A stretch of 64,000 nt of DNA, from assembly GCA_020639155.1 (NCBI GenBank), contig JACKHF010000002.1:558001-622000 (forward strand). The letters run 5' to 3'. The stretch is from Phycisphaeraceae bacterium. GTDB taxonomy: Bacteria; Planctomycetota; Phycisphaerae; Phycisphaerales; UBA1924. How positions within the stretch are numbered: the first letter of the stretch is position 1; every line of letters starts with the position of its first letter. This document shows positions 33,793 to 43,300 of this stretch, piece after piece. Below the pieces are notes generated by a model. The model searched no databases, was not told the DNA's origin, and saw only the letters and a program-made list of their open reading frames with translations. A program made the position numbers and the translations under genes.

Positions 33793-34362
33793 ATGAGCAT
33801 GAGCGTCGAGCAGGTTGCGAGCCTCTTTCCCAACATCATGGACATCAAGAATACAGATCTGCGAACCAAGGTGGCAGCGGTCTGGAACGAGGCGATTACG
33901 ACGGGGTGCGGCGGTCGCGGCTGGACGACCGACGAGCTTCGCGCGGTGCCTTTCACACTGCTCGCGGGTGATATCGACCTTCGGTACATCGAGCATCTCA
34001 ACTCGTGCTGCAAACAGTGCATCGCGATCGCGAAAGTACTCAACGAGGTCTTCGGCGATCGCATCCCGATCAATCTTGACTATCTCATCGCGGGGTCATT
34101 GCTCGCCGACGTGGGCAAGCCTCTGGAGTTTGACAAGGACGCCAATGGCAATGTCATCAAGGGGCACTATGGCGAGATGCTGCGTCATCCGTTCTCGGGT
34201 GTAGCGATGTGCTACAAGCACGGGATTCCGCCGGAGGTGATGCACATCGTCGCGACGCACTCTCACGAAGGCGACAAGGTGCAGCGGTCGATCGAGAGCA
34301 TCATCTTCCACCACGCCGACTTTGTCGACTTTGATATCGCAAAGTATCTCGGGAAGAAGTAA
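33793..34362 (+). CDS. HD-domain-like protein with degenerate HD motif
   Basis: A 189-residue all-alpha protein laid out like an HD-superfamily phosphohydrolase: His68 in YIEHLNSCC, the central motif in YLIAGSLLADVGKPLEF, His132 in LRHPFSGVAM, then HIVATHSHEGD and FHHADFVDFD. The signature LLHDVGK reads LLADVGK (Ala105-Asp106), so the metal-binding His of the HD pair is absent. It may be inactive, or use a different metal site supplied by the several other histidines. It lies between the GNAT gene and aconitase in the citrate cluster on the same strand, with 35-bp gaps. Confidence 0.7.
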   Translation: MSMSVEQVASLFPNIMDIKNTDLRTKVAAVWNEAITTGCGGRGWTTDELRAVPFTLLAGDIDLRYIEHLNSCCKQCIAIAKVLNEVFGDRIPINLDYLIAGSLLADVGKPLEFDKDANGNVIKGHYGEMLRHPFSGVAMCYKHGIPPEVMHIVATHSHEGDKVQRSIESIIFHHADFVDFDIAKYLGKK

Positions 34363-34398
34363 ATCAGTCTGCATCTCTACGCATGAATTGGAGCGCGC

Positions 34399-36375
34399 GT
34401 GTCACTCACACTTGTTGAAAAGATTGCTACCAGGTTCGCTGTCGGACTGCCAAGTGGCGCAAGCGCCCGGCAGGGACAGATCATCCGCATCCGTCCCAAG
34501 CACGTGATGACGCACGACAACACGGGCGCTGTCATCCCGAAGTTTGCGAGCATCTTTGGCGGCACAGGCAAGGATCCGAAGATCTTCGATCCGTCGCAGC
34601 CGGTGTTCGCGATTGACCACGACATCCAGAACACAACCGAGATCAATCTCGGCAAGTACGCGAAGATCACAGGGTTTGCGACCAAGCACGGGATCGATCA
34701 CTATCCGGCGGGGACGGGCATCAGCCATCAGGTGATGGTCGAGCAGGGGTACGCTGTGCCCGGCACGCTCATTGTCGGCTCGGACTCACACTCGAACATG
34801 TACGGCGGTGTCGGCGCGCTCGGCACGCCCGTTGTCCGCACAGATGCGGCGTGCATCTGGGCGACCGGGCAGACGTGGTGGCAAGTCCCGCGCGTCGCGC
34901 GATGCACACTGACCGGGAAACTCCAGCCCGGCGTGAGCGGCAAGGATGTCATCATCACCCTGTGCGGGCTCTTCAATGAGGACCAGGTGCTCAACTGCGC
35001 TGTCGAGTTTGTCGGCGAGGGTGTGAAGCACCTGAGCATGGACCATCGCCTGACCATTGCGAACATGACAACCGAATGGGGAGCACTCGCTGGTGTGTTT
35101 CCGTTTGATGAAACACTCAAAGCCTATCTCGAAGCAAGAGCGGATTACTTTGCTGCAGACAAGCGTCCCGGCGATCGCAAGACCGGGAGCAAGGGGTCGT
35201 ACACGCGAGAGGACGTTGCACGCTGGTCCAGCGAGAAACTCGCTGCCGATGACGAAGCGCAGTACGCTGTCGATCTCACGCTTGATCTCTCGACTGTGAC
35301 ACCGTATGTCTCCGGGCCGAACCATGTGAAGGTGATGCACTCCGTCGGTGAGATGGAAGCAAAGCAACTCAAGATCCAGAAAGCGTACCTGCTCTCATGC
35401 ACCAATGCGCGCTTTGCAGACATCGCAGAAGCCGCGTCGGTCGTGAAAGACAAGAAAGTCGCGTCCGGCGTGTCGTTCTACGTTGCAGCCGCATCGGCAG
35501 ACGTACAGAAGCAGGCAGAGGACGCGGGTCACTGGCAGACATTGCTTTCTGCTGGCGCAAAGCCACTTCCCAGCGGATGCGGGCCGTGCATTGGGCTCGG
35601 CACTGGGCTTGTCGAGGACGGCGAGGTTGCGATTAGTGCAACAAACCGCAACTTCAAGGGACGCATGGGCAGCCGCGACGCAGAGGTCTATCTCGGGTCG
35701 CCAACTGTTGTCGCAGCGAGCGCAGTCGCGGGATACATCTGCAGTCCGACGAAATCCAATGGCGCAAAGCCCGTTGGTTCTGTGCGCATCAATCCCGCTG
35801 GCAAGAAAGACTCACAGAATGCCGAACTGCTCGACGGGTTCCCCGCGACGGTCACAGGCCGCGCGCTCTACATGCACGCCGACAACATGAATACCGACGG
35901 CATCTACGCTGGCAAGCACACATACAACGACGCGCTGACACCTGAGCAGATGAAGGATCTGATCTTCGAGAACTACGACCCGAACTTCAACTCGCTGTAC
36001 CAGTCTGGCGACATCATCATCGGCGGACGGAACTTCGGCACGGGGTCGAGTCGCGAGCAGGCCGCAACAGCATTGAAGTACCGGGACATTCCGTGCGTCA
36101 TTGCTGCATCATTCAGCGAGACGTACCTGCGCAACGCGTTCAACAACGGGTTCCTGTGCATCCAGTGTGCCGAACTCGTCGACCATCTGAAGTCGTCGCT
36201 TGCTTCGGCAGGTACCTCGTCCCCCACCGTTGCCGGGCCCTCACTGACGATTGACTTTGCAGCGTCCGAGATACGCACTGACGGGCAGGTGTTCTCGTTC
36301 ACGCCACTCTCGCCGGTTGCGCAGGAACTGATCGTCGCAGGCGGGGCTGAAGCGATTGCTCAGGGGAAGATTTAG
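34399..36375 (+). CDS. Aconitate hydratase
   Basis: A 658-residue aconitase-superfamily protein that interconverts citrate and isocitrate with a [4Fe-4S] cluster. The three cluster cysteines are in LLSCTNARFAD and GCGPCIGLG. HVMTHDNTGAVIPKF, VGSDSHSNMYGGVGALG, and the C-terminal swivel domain GGRNFGTGSSREQAATALKY are all present. The length fits the shorter bacterial/mitochondrial-like aconitases rather than the about 890-residue AcnA. Homoaconitase or isopropylmalate isomerase activity is less likely given the adjoining isocitrate dehydrogenase gene. GTG 34399 has GGAG upstream. Confidence 0.9.
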   Translation: MSLTLVEKIATRFAVGLPSGASARQGQIIRIRPKHVMTHDNTGAVIPKFASIFGGTGKDPKIFDPSQPVFAIDHDIQNTTEINLGKYAKITGFATKHGIDHYPAGTGISHQVMVEQGYAVPGTLIVGSDSHSNMYGGVGALGTPVVRTDAACIWATGQTWWQVPRVARCTLTGKLQPGVSGKDVIITLCGLFNEDQVLNCAVEFVGEGVKHLSMDHRLTIANMTTEWGALAGVFPFDETLKAYLEARADYFAADKRPGDRKTGSKGSYTREDVARWSSEKLAADDEAQYAVDLTLDLSTVTPYVSGPNHVKVMHSVGEMEAKQLKIQKAYLLSCTNARFADIAEAASVVKDKKVASGVSFYVAAASADVQKQAEDAGHWQTLLSAGAKPLPSGCGPCIGLGTGLVEDGEVAISATNRNFKGRMGSRDAEVYLGSPTVVAASAVAGYICSPTKSNGAKPVGSVRINPAGKKDSQNAELLDGFPATVTGRALYMHADNMNTDGIYAGKHTYNDALTPEQMKDLIFENYDPNFNSLYQSGDIIIGGRNFGTGSSREQAATALKYRDIPCVIAASFSETYLRNAFNNGFLCIQCAELVDHLKSSLASAGTSSPTVAGPSLTIDFAASEIRTDGQVFSFTPLSPVAQELIVAGGAEAIAQGKI

Positions 36376-36471
36376 GCCCTAAATCACCCTCCACAACACG
36401 ATCTCGGCATCCTATCCTCCGTTCCACGTATCTCGGATCAGAACCACGTTTTCACATTCCACGGAGCCACA

Positions 36472-37620
36472 ATGGCCAAGTACAAGATTGCATGGATGCC
36501 CGGTGACGGGATCGGTAACGATGTCATGGAAGGCGCACGTCTCGTGCTCGACGCGCTCAAACTTGATGCAGAGTACATCCACGCCGACATCGGGTGGGAG
36601 TTCTGGTGCAAGGAAGGCAATCCATTGCCAGATCGCACCGTCGAGATTCTCAAGGACACCACCTGCGCACTGTTCGGCGCGATCACATCAAAGCCAAACG
36701 CCGAAGCAATCAAGGAACTCGCCCCGGAACTGAAGGACAAGGGGCTGGTGTACTTCTCCCCCATCGTCAAGCTGCGCCAGATGTTCAACCTACACACAAA
36801 CCTCCGCCCGTGCAAGAGCTACGAGGGCAACCCGCTCAACTATCGCGGCACGCGCAAGAGCAACCCGGGTGGTGGCGATGTTGATATTGACCTGACTGTC
36901 TTCCGCGAGAACACCGAGGGCAGCTATGGCGGCGTTGAGTTCTACCCGCTCCCTGAGTCGGTCTACGACGCGTTGTGCCTCAACCCGAAGATGAAGCCGT
37001 GGAAGAACAAAGGGTTTGAGAATGTTGCGCTCTCCACTCGCATTATGTCTGAGCAGGGATGCCGCAGCATCGTCACGCAGGCGTTCGAGTACGCGAAGAA
37101 GCACAACCGCAAGTCGGTCACGCTCGTCGAGAAGCCGAACGTGCTTCGCGAGACCGGCGGCCTGATGACGCGCGTCTTCCACGAGGTGGCGAAGAACTAT
37201 CCCAACATCCAGGCGTGGGAAGCGAACATCGACGCGATCTGCATGTGGATGCTTAAGAATCCAGAAGACTACGACGTGCTCGTGGCTGAGAACATGTTCG
37301 GTGACATTGTTTCCGATCTGTGCGCAGGACTTGTTGGCGGTCTCGGGTTCGCGCCCGCAGCAAACATCGGTGACAAATACGCTGTGTTTGAGCCGACGCA
37401 TGGATCGGCCCCGAAGTACGCTGGCCAGTACAAGGTCAATCCGATCGCGATGCTCCTGACGAGCCGGCTTATGCTGGAATGGCTGGGTGAGATGGACATG
37501 GCGTCGCGTCTTGAGTCAGCGATAGCCCGCGTTATCAAGGAAGGCAAGGTTAAGACCTATGACATGGGCGGGTCCAACACCACGCTGGAGGTCTGCGAGG
37601 AGATCGCCAAGTACGTCTGA
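36472..37620 (+). CDS. Isocitrate dehydrogenase, NAD-type (isocitrate/isopropylmalate family)
   Basis: A 382-residue beta-decarboxylating dehydrogenase. Features: AWMPGDGIGNDVM, the substrate-binding helix LRQMFNLHTNLRPCKSYEG, VFRENTEGSYGG with the Ser-containing loop near residue 150, VEKPNVLRETGGL, the metal aspartates in NIDAICMWML and ENMFGDIVSDLCAGLVGG, and the coenzyme loop FEPTHGSAPKYAGQ. The Arg-rich set and position beside aconitase favour isocitrate over isopropylmalate. Cofactor choice (NAD rather than NADP) is inferred from family size. It is 96 bp after aconitase and could run in either direction of the citrate cycle. Confidence 0.87.
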   Translation: MAKYKIAWMPGDGIGNDVMEGARLVLDALKLDAEYIHADIGWEFWCKEGNPLPDRTVEILKDTTCALFGAITSKPNAEAIKELAPELKDKGLVYFSPIVKLRQMFNLHTNLRPCKSYEGNPLNYRGTRKSNPGGGDVDIDLTVFRENTEGSYGGVEFYPLPESVYDALCLNPKMKPWKNKGFENVALSTRIMSEQGCRSIVTQAFEYAKKHNRKSVTLVEKPNVLRETGGLMTRVFHEVAKNYPNIQAWEANIDAICMWMLKNPEDYDVLVAENMFGDIVSDLCAGLVGGLGFAPAANIGDKYAVFEPTHGSAPKYAGQYKVNPIAMLLTSRLMLEWLGEMDMASRLESAIARVIKEGKVKTYDMGGSNTTLEVCEEIAKYV

Positions 37621-37749
37621 TCCCCATTCCGGGAATGCAATCAGACCACGAGCAAACGTCCCATCATGTGTCCTGCTATAGTCGGGCAGCACGCGATGCG
37701 ATGGTGGATCGCGCGGTGCCACATTCACTCGCGACTGGGGAGGAAACAC

Positions 37750-38328
37750 ATGGGCATTCTCGACACAATCATGGGTCACGGGCAGAACGCAGCCGTTGAA
37801 GCGCTCGCAAAGAAGTTCGGCATCGGCGGCGATCAGGCAGCAGCTGTTATGAAGCATCTCACTCCTGCGCTCGGTGCTGGAGTGAAGAAGAACACACAGT
37901 CAGATGATGGCTTGCAGTCGCTCATGGGCGCTCTGTCCAACGGCAATCACGCTCGCTATCTGGAAAATCCAGCCGAGCTTTTCGGCAAGGCAGAGACGGA
38001 AGCCGAGGGCAACGCAATTCTCGGACACATCTTCGGCAGCAAGGAAGTGTCGCGCGAGGTTGCTGCAAACGCTGCTGCAAAGACCGGTGTTGACATCGGC
38101 ACCATCAAGAAGATGCTTCCGATGGCCGCCACACTCTTCATGGGCGGGCTTGGTAAGCAGCAGCAACAGGGCGGGCTCGGCAACTTTGTTTCAGGTCTTA
38201 TTGGCGGCGGTGGAACACCCGCACCGGAACCAAAGCAGTCACGCTCCATGCTCTCAAGTCTGCTCGATCAGGACGGTGATGGCAGTGTCATGGACGATGT
38301 GCTGGGCATGGCTAAGAAGTTCTTCTGA
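37750..38328 (+). CDS. DUF937 family protein
   Basis: A 192-residue protein typical of the DUF937 family: MGILDTIMGHGQNAAVEALA at the N-terminus, then a helical bundle with AILGHIFGSKEVSREVAANA and GVDIGTIKKMLPMAATLFMG. A Gly/Gln-rich linker follows and a short C-terminal piece LLDQDGDGSVMDDVLGMAKK that contains an EF-hand-like Asp loop. The function of the family is unknown. ATG 37750 is chosen because GGAGG lies eight bases upstream; an earlier in-frame start lacks it. An intrinsic terminator follows directly, closing the plus-strand cluster. Confidence 0.82.
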   Translation: MGILDTIMGHGQNAAVEALAKKFGIGGDQAAAVMKHLTPALGAGVKKNTQSDDGLQSLMGALSNGNHARYLENPAELFGKAETEAEGNAILGHIFGSKEVSREVAANAAAKTGVDIGTIKKMLPMAATLFMGGLGKQQQQGGLGNFVSGLIGGGGTPAPEPKQSRSMLSSLLDQDGDGSVMDDVLGMAKKFF

Positions 38329-38350
38329 ATTCAGTTCTGTTCACTTTCTC

Positions 38351-38384
38351 GCACCCCGTTCCATCAGGAATGGGGTGCATTTTT
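38351..38384 (+). terminator. Intrinsic terminator after the DUF937 gene
   Basis: GCACCCCGTTCC (38351-38362) pairs with GGAATGGGGTGC (38367-38378) across an ATCA loop with one mismatch, followed by ATTTTTAT. It ends the plus-strand citrate cluster just before the convergent mgtE stop. Confidence 0.85.
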
Positions 38385-39768
38385 ATGCTGAGGGAGGAAC
38401 TTGTGTCAGCAGCATTGACGCGAACGTCAATGCGAGCAGGAACCCGCACATGTCGGTGACCGTTGTCAGGATGGGTCCCGACGCGAGCGCGGGATCGAGC
38501 TTGAAGCGTTTCAGTACCAGTGGAATCGACCCGCCAATACATACAGCAACCACAGTGTTAATCATGAGCGCACCGCCAACGACAACGCCAAGCATCGGAC
38601 TGCCCTGCCAGATTGATGCGACGCACCCGATCAGCACGCCAAGGACAACGCCGTTGATCAGTCCGACAGAACTCTCCTTCATAAGCACACGCAGGAGATC
38701 CTGCGGCCGAGTCACACCGAGCGTCAGCTCACGCATGCTGACAGCAACCGCCTGATTCCCAGAGCATCCACTCATGTCTGAGATCATCGGAAGGAACACC
38801 GCGAGCGCGATGACCGCGCTAAGCGTGTCCTGGTGCATCGCGATCACGCTTGCTGCGATCATGTTCAGGACAATGTTTGCCGACAACCACGCGAGTCTTC
38901 TGCGGGAGCGAAGCATCAATGGCATTGATCTGAGCTCTTCACCGCCCACAATGCCCTGCGACTGGCGATACAGATCGTCTGCTTCTTCGGTCAGCGCGTG
39001 CTCGACTGCGCTGCGTTCGACAACACCTCGCAGCACACCGTCCAGCGTTGTAACGGGCAACCCCATGTACGGATGCTCACGAAACACAGATGCGAGCGGC
39101 TGGAGCTCCATTTGATCAACGACAGAGACAGGGTTTGCGATCATCACTTCGCGCAGCAGCGTGTTGCGCCCAGCAAGCAACAGCCGACGCAACGGCACAA
39201 CGCCCATGAGCTTTGCTTCTTTATCGACAACATATGTGTACTGGATATTGTACTTTGCGTACTTTTCCGCGTTGGTTGTTAAATCGGCAATAACGTCTGC
39301 AACGGTTTGAGTTTCCACGAATGCCAGATACTCGGTCAGCATCAAGCCGCCAGCTGATTCCTCGTCGTATGCAACCAGTCTGCGAAGATCATCCGCCACG
39401 GCTGCATCAAGCTTATCGAGAATCGCACTCGCGGCTGCTTCATCGAGTTCGCTGATGATGTCGGCGCATTCATCACTTGGGAGCACTTCCAGAATCTGTG
39501 CAGCAGCGGAAGGCTCAAGCTCTTCAAGCACGTCTGTTGTTTGCGAGAATGGCAGTTGCTCAACGATTTCCGCAGCGGACTCCGTTGGCAACAGCGCAAG
39601 CAGCTTTGTCCGCTGGTGAGTCGATAGTGCAGCGACATCATGGACGATGTCAGCCATCGGCGATGCATCAAACCACGCAATGCAGTCATCTGCCGACTGT
39701 GATTCAATCGCGCGAATGATGGCAGCCTTGTTCTGTGCTGATGTGTGCGATGGTGTCTGCTCGTTCAT
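38383..39768 (-). CDS. mgtE: Magnesium transporter MgtE
   Basis: A 461-residue Mg2+ channel. The N-terminal MgtE_N helical superhelix (LLPTESAAEIVEQLPF, LEVLPSDECADIISELD) is followed by two CBS domains that sense cytoplasmic Mg2+ (VADVIADLTTNAEKYAKYN to SVVDQMELQPLASVFREHP). The five-helix pore carries the signatures MSGCSGNQAVAVSMREL and DPALASGPILTTVTD. Length and order are normal. It is the last gene of the minus-strand extracellular-protein block only by position; the gap of 121 bp upstream suggests its own promoter. Confidence 0.94.
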   Translation of the reverse strand: MNEQTPSHTSAQNKAAIIRAIESQSADDCIAWFDASPMADIVHDVAALSTHQRTKLLALLPTESAAEIVEQLPFSQTTDVLEELEPSAAAQILEVLPSDECADIISELDEAAASAILDKLDAAVADDLRRLVAYDEESAGGLMLTEYLAFVETQTVADVIADLTTNAEKYAKYNIQYTYVVDKEAKLMGVVPLRRLLLAGRNTLLREVMIANPVSVVDQMELQPLASVFREHPYMGLPVTTLDGVLRGVVERSAVEHALTEEADDLYRQSQGIVGGEELRSMPLMLRSRRRLAWLSANIVLNMIAASVIAMHQDTLSAVIALAVFLPMISDMSGCSGNQAVAVSMRELTLGVTRPQDLLRVLMKESSVGLINGVVLGVLIGCVASIWQGSPMLGVVVGGALMINTVVAVCIGGSIPLVLKRFKLDPALASGPILTTVTDMCGFLLALTFASMLLTQVPPSA

Positions 39769-39889
39769 TCACTTCCACCAAAGAAAAGCAAGCGGTGACG
39801 AAGACGCCGTGTCTGTCGTCACATCGCTTGCATAGTGTGCATTCAGGGATTGTATTCACCTGCCGATGCAGGCCAATGGCATTCTCCGG

Positions 39890-40294
39890 TTAGTGGCAGC
39901 CCGCCGCATACGCGTTGCCGAAACAGATGTAGTCGAAGATGTTCAGCGTGTTGTTTCCATCGCAATCTGCGTATGGATCCTGGGCGCTATACACGTTCCC
40001 GAAGCAGATATAGTCAAAGATGTTCAGCACGCCGTTGTAATCGCAATCCGCGTAGCATGGCACCGGTTCGGGGATGTGGAACCAGAATCCCCCGGAGATT
40101 GCGAGCGACCCGGCTGTCATGACTTCCGGATCGGGCTGGCCGATTGTGCCGTGTGCGCGGAGCGAGCCGTTCTGAGCGATGCCACCACCTCCGTCGATTG
40201 TCTGCCACGAGATTGCAACCTGAGCGGAAGCGGTATCTGCACAGACAAGCAGCAATAGGCTGGGCAATACAATATGGGAAGCAGTTGTTTTCAT
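39890..40294 (-). CDS. Secreted protein with C-terminal dockerin-like double EF-hand
   Basis: A 134-residue exported protein. A signal peptide (about residues 1-24, ending ADTASAQ) precedes a short beta-rich part, SWQTIDGGGGIAQNGS and SGGFWFHIPEP, of the kind that precedes planctomycete C-terminal sorting or dockerin-type tags. The rest is two calcium-loop repeats, ADCDYNGVLNIFDYICFGN and ADCDGNNTLNIFDYICFGN, each with Asp/Asn ligands and a conserved Cys. GGGGGAGG sits before ATG 40294. It starts 13 bp after the collagen-like gene ends, so both are probably co-expressed. Its 405 bp are almost all signal peptide plus tag. Confidence 0.78.
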   Translation of the reverse strand: MKTTASHIVLPSLLLLVCADTASAQVAISWQTIDGGGGIAQNGSLRAHGTIGQPDPEVMTAGSLAISGGFWFHIPEPVPCYADCDYNGVLNIFDYICFGNVYSAQDPYADCDGNNTLNIFDYICFGNAYAAGCH

Positions 40295-40307
40295 GTGTGC
40301 CTCCCCC

Positions 40308-43300
40308 TTACTGTGCTGACTCGTAGTCAAACGAGAATGACATGATACCGACTCGCTGGGAGTTGGGATCAGACGTTGTATTGCCACCCCGACGTGCGAC
40401 TGTGAGCACGACTGTCTGGCCAGCGGTCCACGATGTCAGTGACCCCTCCGATGTGCTCCATACGTCACCGGATTCTGGAATAACAACGACCGATGGAACC
40501 GCCTCTTCCAAGTCGGGGCATAGTGCTGCGCTTGCGCCAGCAGCGTCTCCTGAGATGTTGTATCGCAAGAGATTGGCACCTGCAGACAAGGTGAGTTGAG
40601 ACAACTCTGCGAAACTGAAATCGAGGTCTGCGGCTCCGTTGTTTGCAGCCTGCTCATCAGAAGCAAGAACGAATCGCAGGCGTGGTGTCTGAAGACCGGG
40701 ATTTGCTGACAGATCCGAAGCAGTCGGACCAACGTAATCGTCCGGAACCCTGAATGTCAGTGTCATGTATCCATCGTTGTTCGCACCAGCGAATGAGACG
40801 ACACGCACCCGGCGATACAAGCTAACCGAGTTATCCAGATCGAATGTTGAAGTGCTGCTGGGTGTAAAGTTGCTTCCTGAATACATCACTGTACGAGTGA
40901 TGTTTGCAATCTCAGTTGCTGTTACTCCGCCTGCGGGGATTGAGAACGTTGTTCCGGCCAGTTGAAGTCCGGTTCCAGCCGAGTACATCGTGTCATTATC
41001 AATGTTGTCTGCGAAACCTGCAGGTACGTTCGTGAGTCCGTTCCAATCGGTTGTTCCTGCGGGACCTGTTGCGCCCGTTGCGCCAGTTGGTCCCTGCGGA
41101 CCAACCGGGCCTGTTGCACCCGTCGCACCGGTTGGTCCCTGCGGACCGGCGGGACCCTGTGGACCTTGCGGACCAGCAGGGCCGGTTGGACCCGAGCCGG
41201 GGAGTAGTGTTGCTGCAACGGGCATGGTCTGCAACGGGTTGGTGTATGTCAGCAGCCCGTAGTAGAAGTTACCATTCGAGTTTACCACATCGCCTGTCAG
41301 CGATGGATCGGGCTGGACGAAGACATCGAGCATCTTCATACCACCACTGCTGGTTTCATCGATTGCAACGCCGTTGCCGCAACGGATCTGGCTCGACACA
41401 AGGTCAAGCACAGCGCCGGTCGGTGGGACTGCAGGTCCGTCAGCAACGATCTTGCCGAACACGTCCGAGTCTCTGATCCATGCGCGACCGTAGTCGCCAC
41501 CAACACCGCCATAGGTCAGTTCGATCGCAGCGGTTGTTGCCGATTGCGGCCAGAACGTGCCGTGGGCACCTTGGATGGTGCCGCTGATGACACGCACGGG
41601 GATGCCAGTGCCGCCGACATTGCGGAAGTTGACGTTGTTGAATGTCACGCCGGACGAGCCGCCCTGTTCAACGTCGATATAGACGCTGGAGTTTGCGCCA
41701 CCGGAGTAGACGACCGAGTCAGTAAGATAGACCTGCGTGGCTGCGTTTGTGCCGGTGATGATAAGTGCGTCGCCAGCGCCACCCTGATTCGAAATGTCGA
41801 TGCCGACGAGCGAGACCACACCGGATGTGTGTGTGACCTGACCAGTGATCTGAGTGGCAAACGACTTCACGCCGACAACGCCTGTAAGGTGGATTCCGCC
41901 AACAAGGTTCACATTGCCAACATAGTTGCCGGGACGAACGAGAATCGTGGTCGGGTTGCCCGAGCCGTATCCAGCAGTGACAGCGTCGTTTATCGCTGAC
42001 TGGATGCTGGTATGTGTTGCGCCGTTGGCGAGTGTTGTCGCAACGATAAACTCGGAAGCTGGTGCTCCCGGATCACCCTGCGGTCCCTGTGGACCAGCAG
42101 GGCCTGTTGCACCAGTAAGACCCTGAATGCCCTGCAGTCCCTGAGCACCAGCAGGACCGGTTGCACCTGTGAGACCCTGAATGCCCTGCGGTCCCTGAGC
42201 ACCGGCAGGACCTGTCGCACCCGGATCACCCTGCGGGCCTTGCGGACCAGCAGGACCGGTTGGTCCTGTCCCGTCGAGCAGCGTTGCGCTGGCGGGGATC
42301 GATGTCACTGTAAAGTACGGTGTGTACTGCAGTCCCGCGTACCAGAAGGCACCGCCATCGCTTGAGAAGGCCTCGCCGGTGTGCGCGAATGTTGGCGATG
42401 TTGAGACGCTGCCGAGCAGACAGTCCTGCAGGATGTGCGTGCCGGTGGAGTTGTCGATGACAGCCGGGTTTGCACCGGGACGCAACTGGCTGTAACGTGC
42501 TTGGAACGACGATCCGTTCGATGTGACAACACGACCGAAGACGTCGGCATCGCGCAGCCACGCACGCGAGTTGTTGACCATGCTCATCGCGATCGCGTTG
42601 TTGTTCGCCGGGTTGAACGTGCCAGCGCGTCCCTGGATCGTGCCGCTGACCATGTTGACCGGATAGCCGGTCGCAGTGCCCTGCGTGCGGAACACGACAT
42701 CGTCGAGCACGAGGCCTGGTGTTGCGCCGGACATCAGCACGTTGATCTCGACAGCGTCATCTGCGCCAGCAGCAGCAGTGAATCCGCCGCCCGTCATGAA
42801 GATCTGCGAGTTGGCAACGACGCTGTTCATCAGTAGCGCATCGCCCGAGTCAGTCCAGAACTCGATCCCGAAGATGCTCATCGAACCGCCCTGATCGATG
42901 TATGTCGTGTTGCCTCGGATCTCCGTTGTAAAGTGCTTGCCTGTGGCAGCAGCAACGAGATGGATGCCGGCCTTCAGATCAACGTTTTCTGTGTACGTAC
43001 CGGGACGAACGAGAATCGTAACCTGATCGGCAAGGCCATGGCCCGTAGCGACCGCGTCTGCGATCGCCTGATTCACACTGGTGTGTGTTGCGCCGTTGGC
43101 GAGTGTGGTGTCAACGATGTACTTCGCTGCGTTCACACCCGGATCACCCTGCAGTCCCTGTGGACCAGCAGGACCTGTTGCACCAGTAAGACCCTGAATG
43201 CCCTGCAGTCCCTGAGCACCAGCAGGACCGGTTGCACCTGTGAGACCCTGAATGCCCTGCGGTCCCTGAGCACCGGCAGGACCTGTCGCACCCGGATCAC

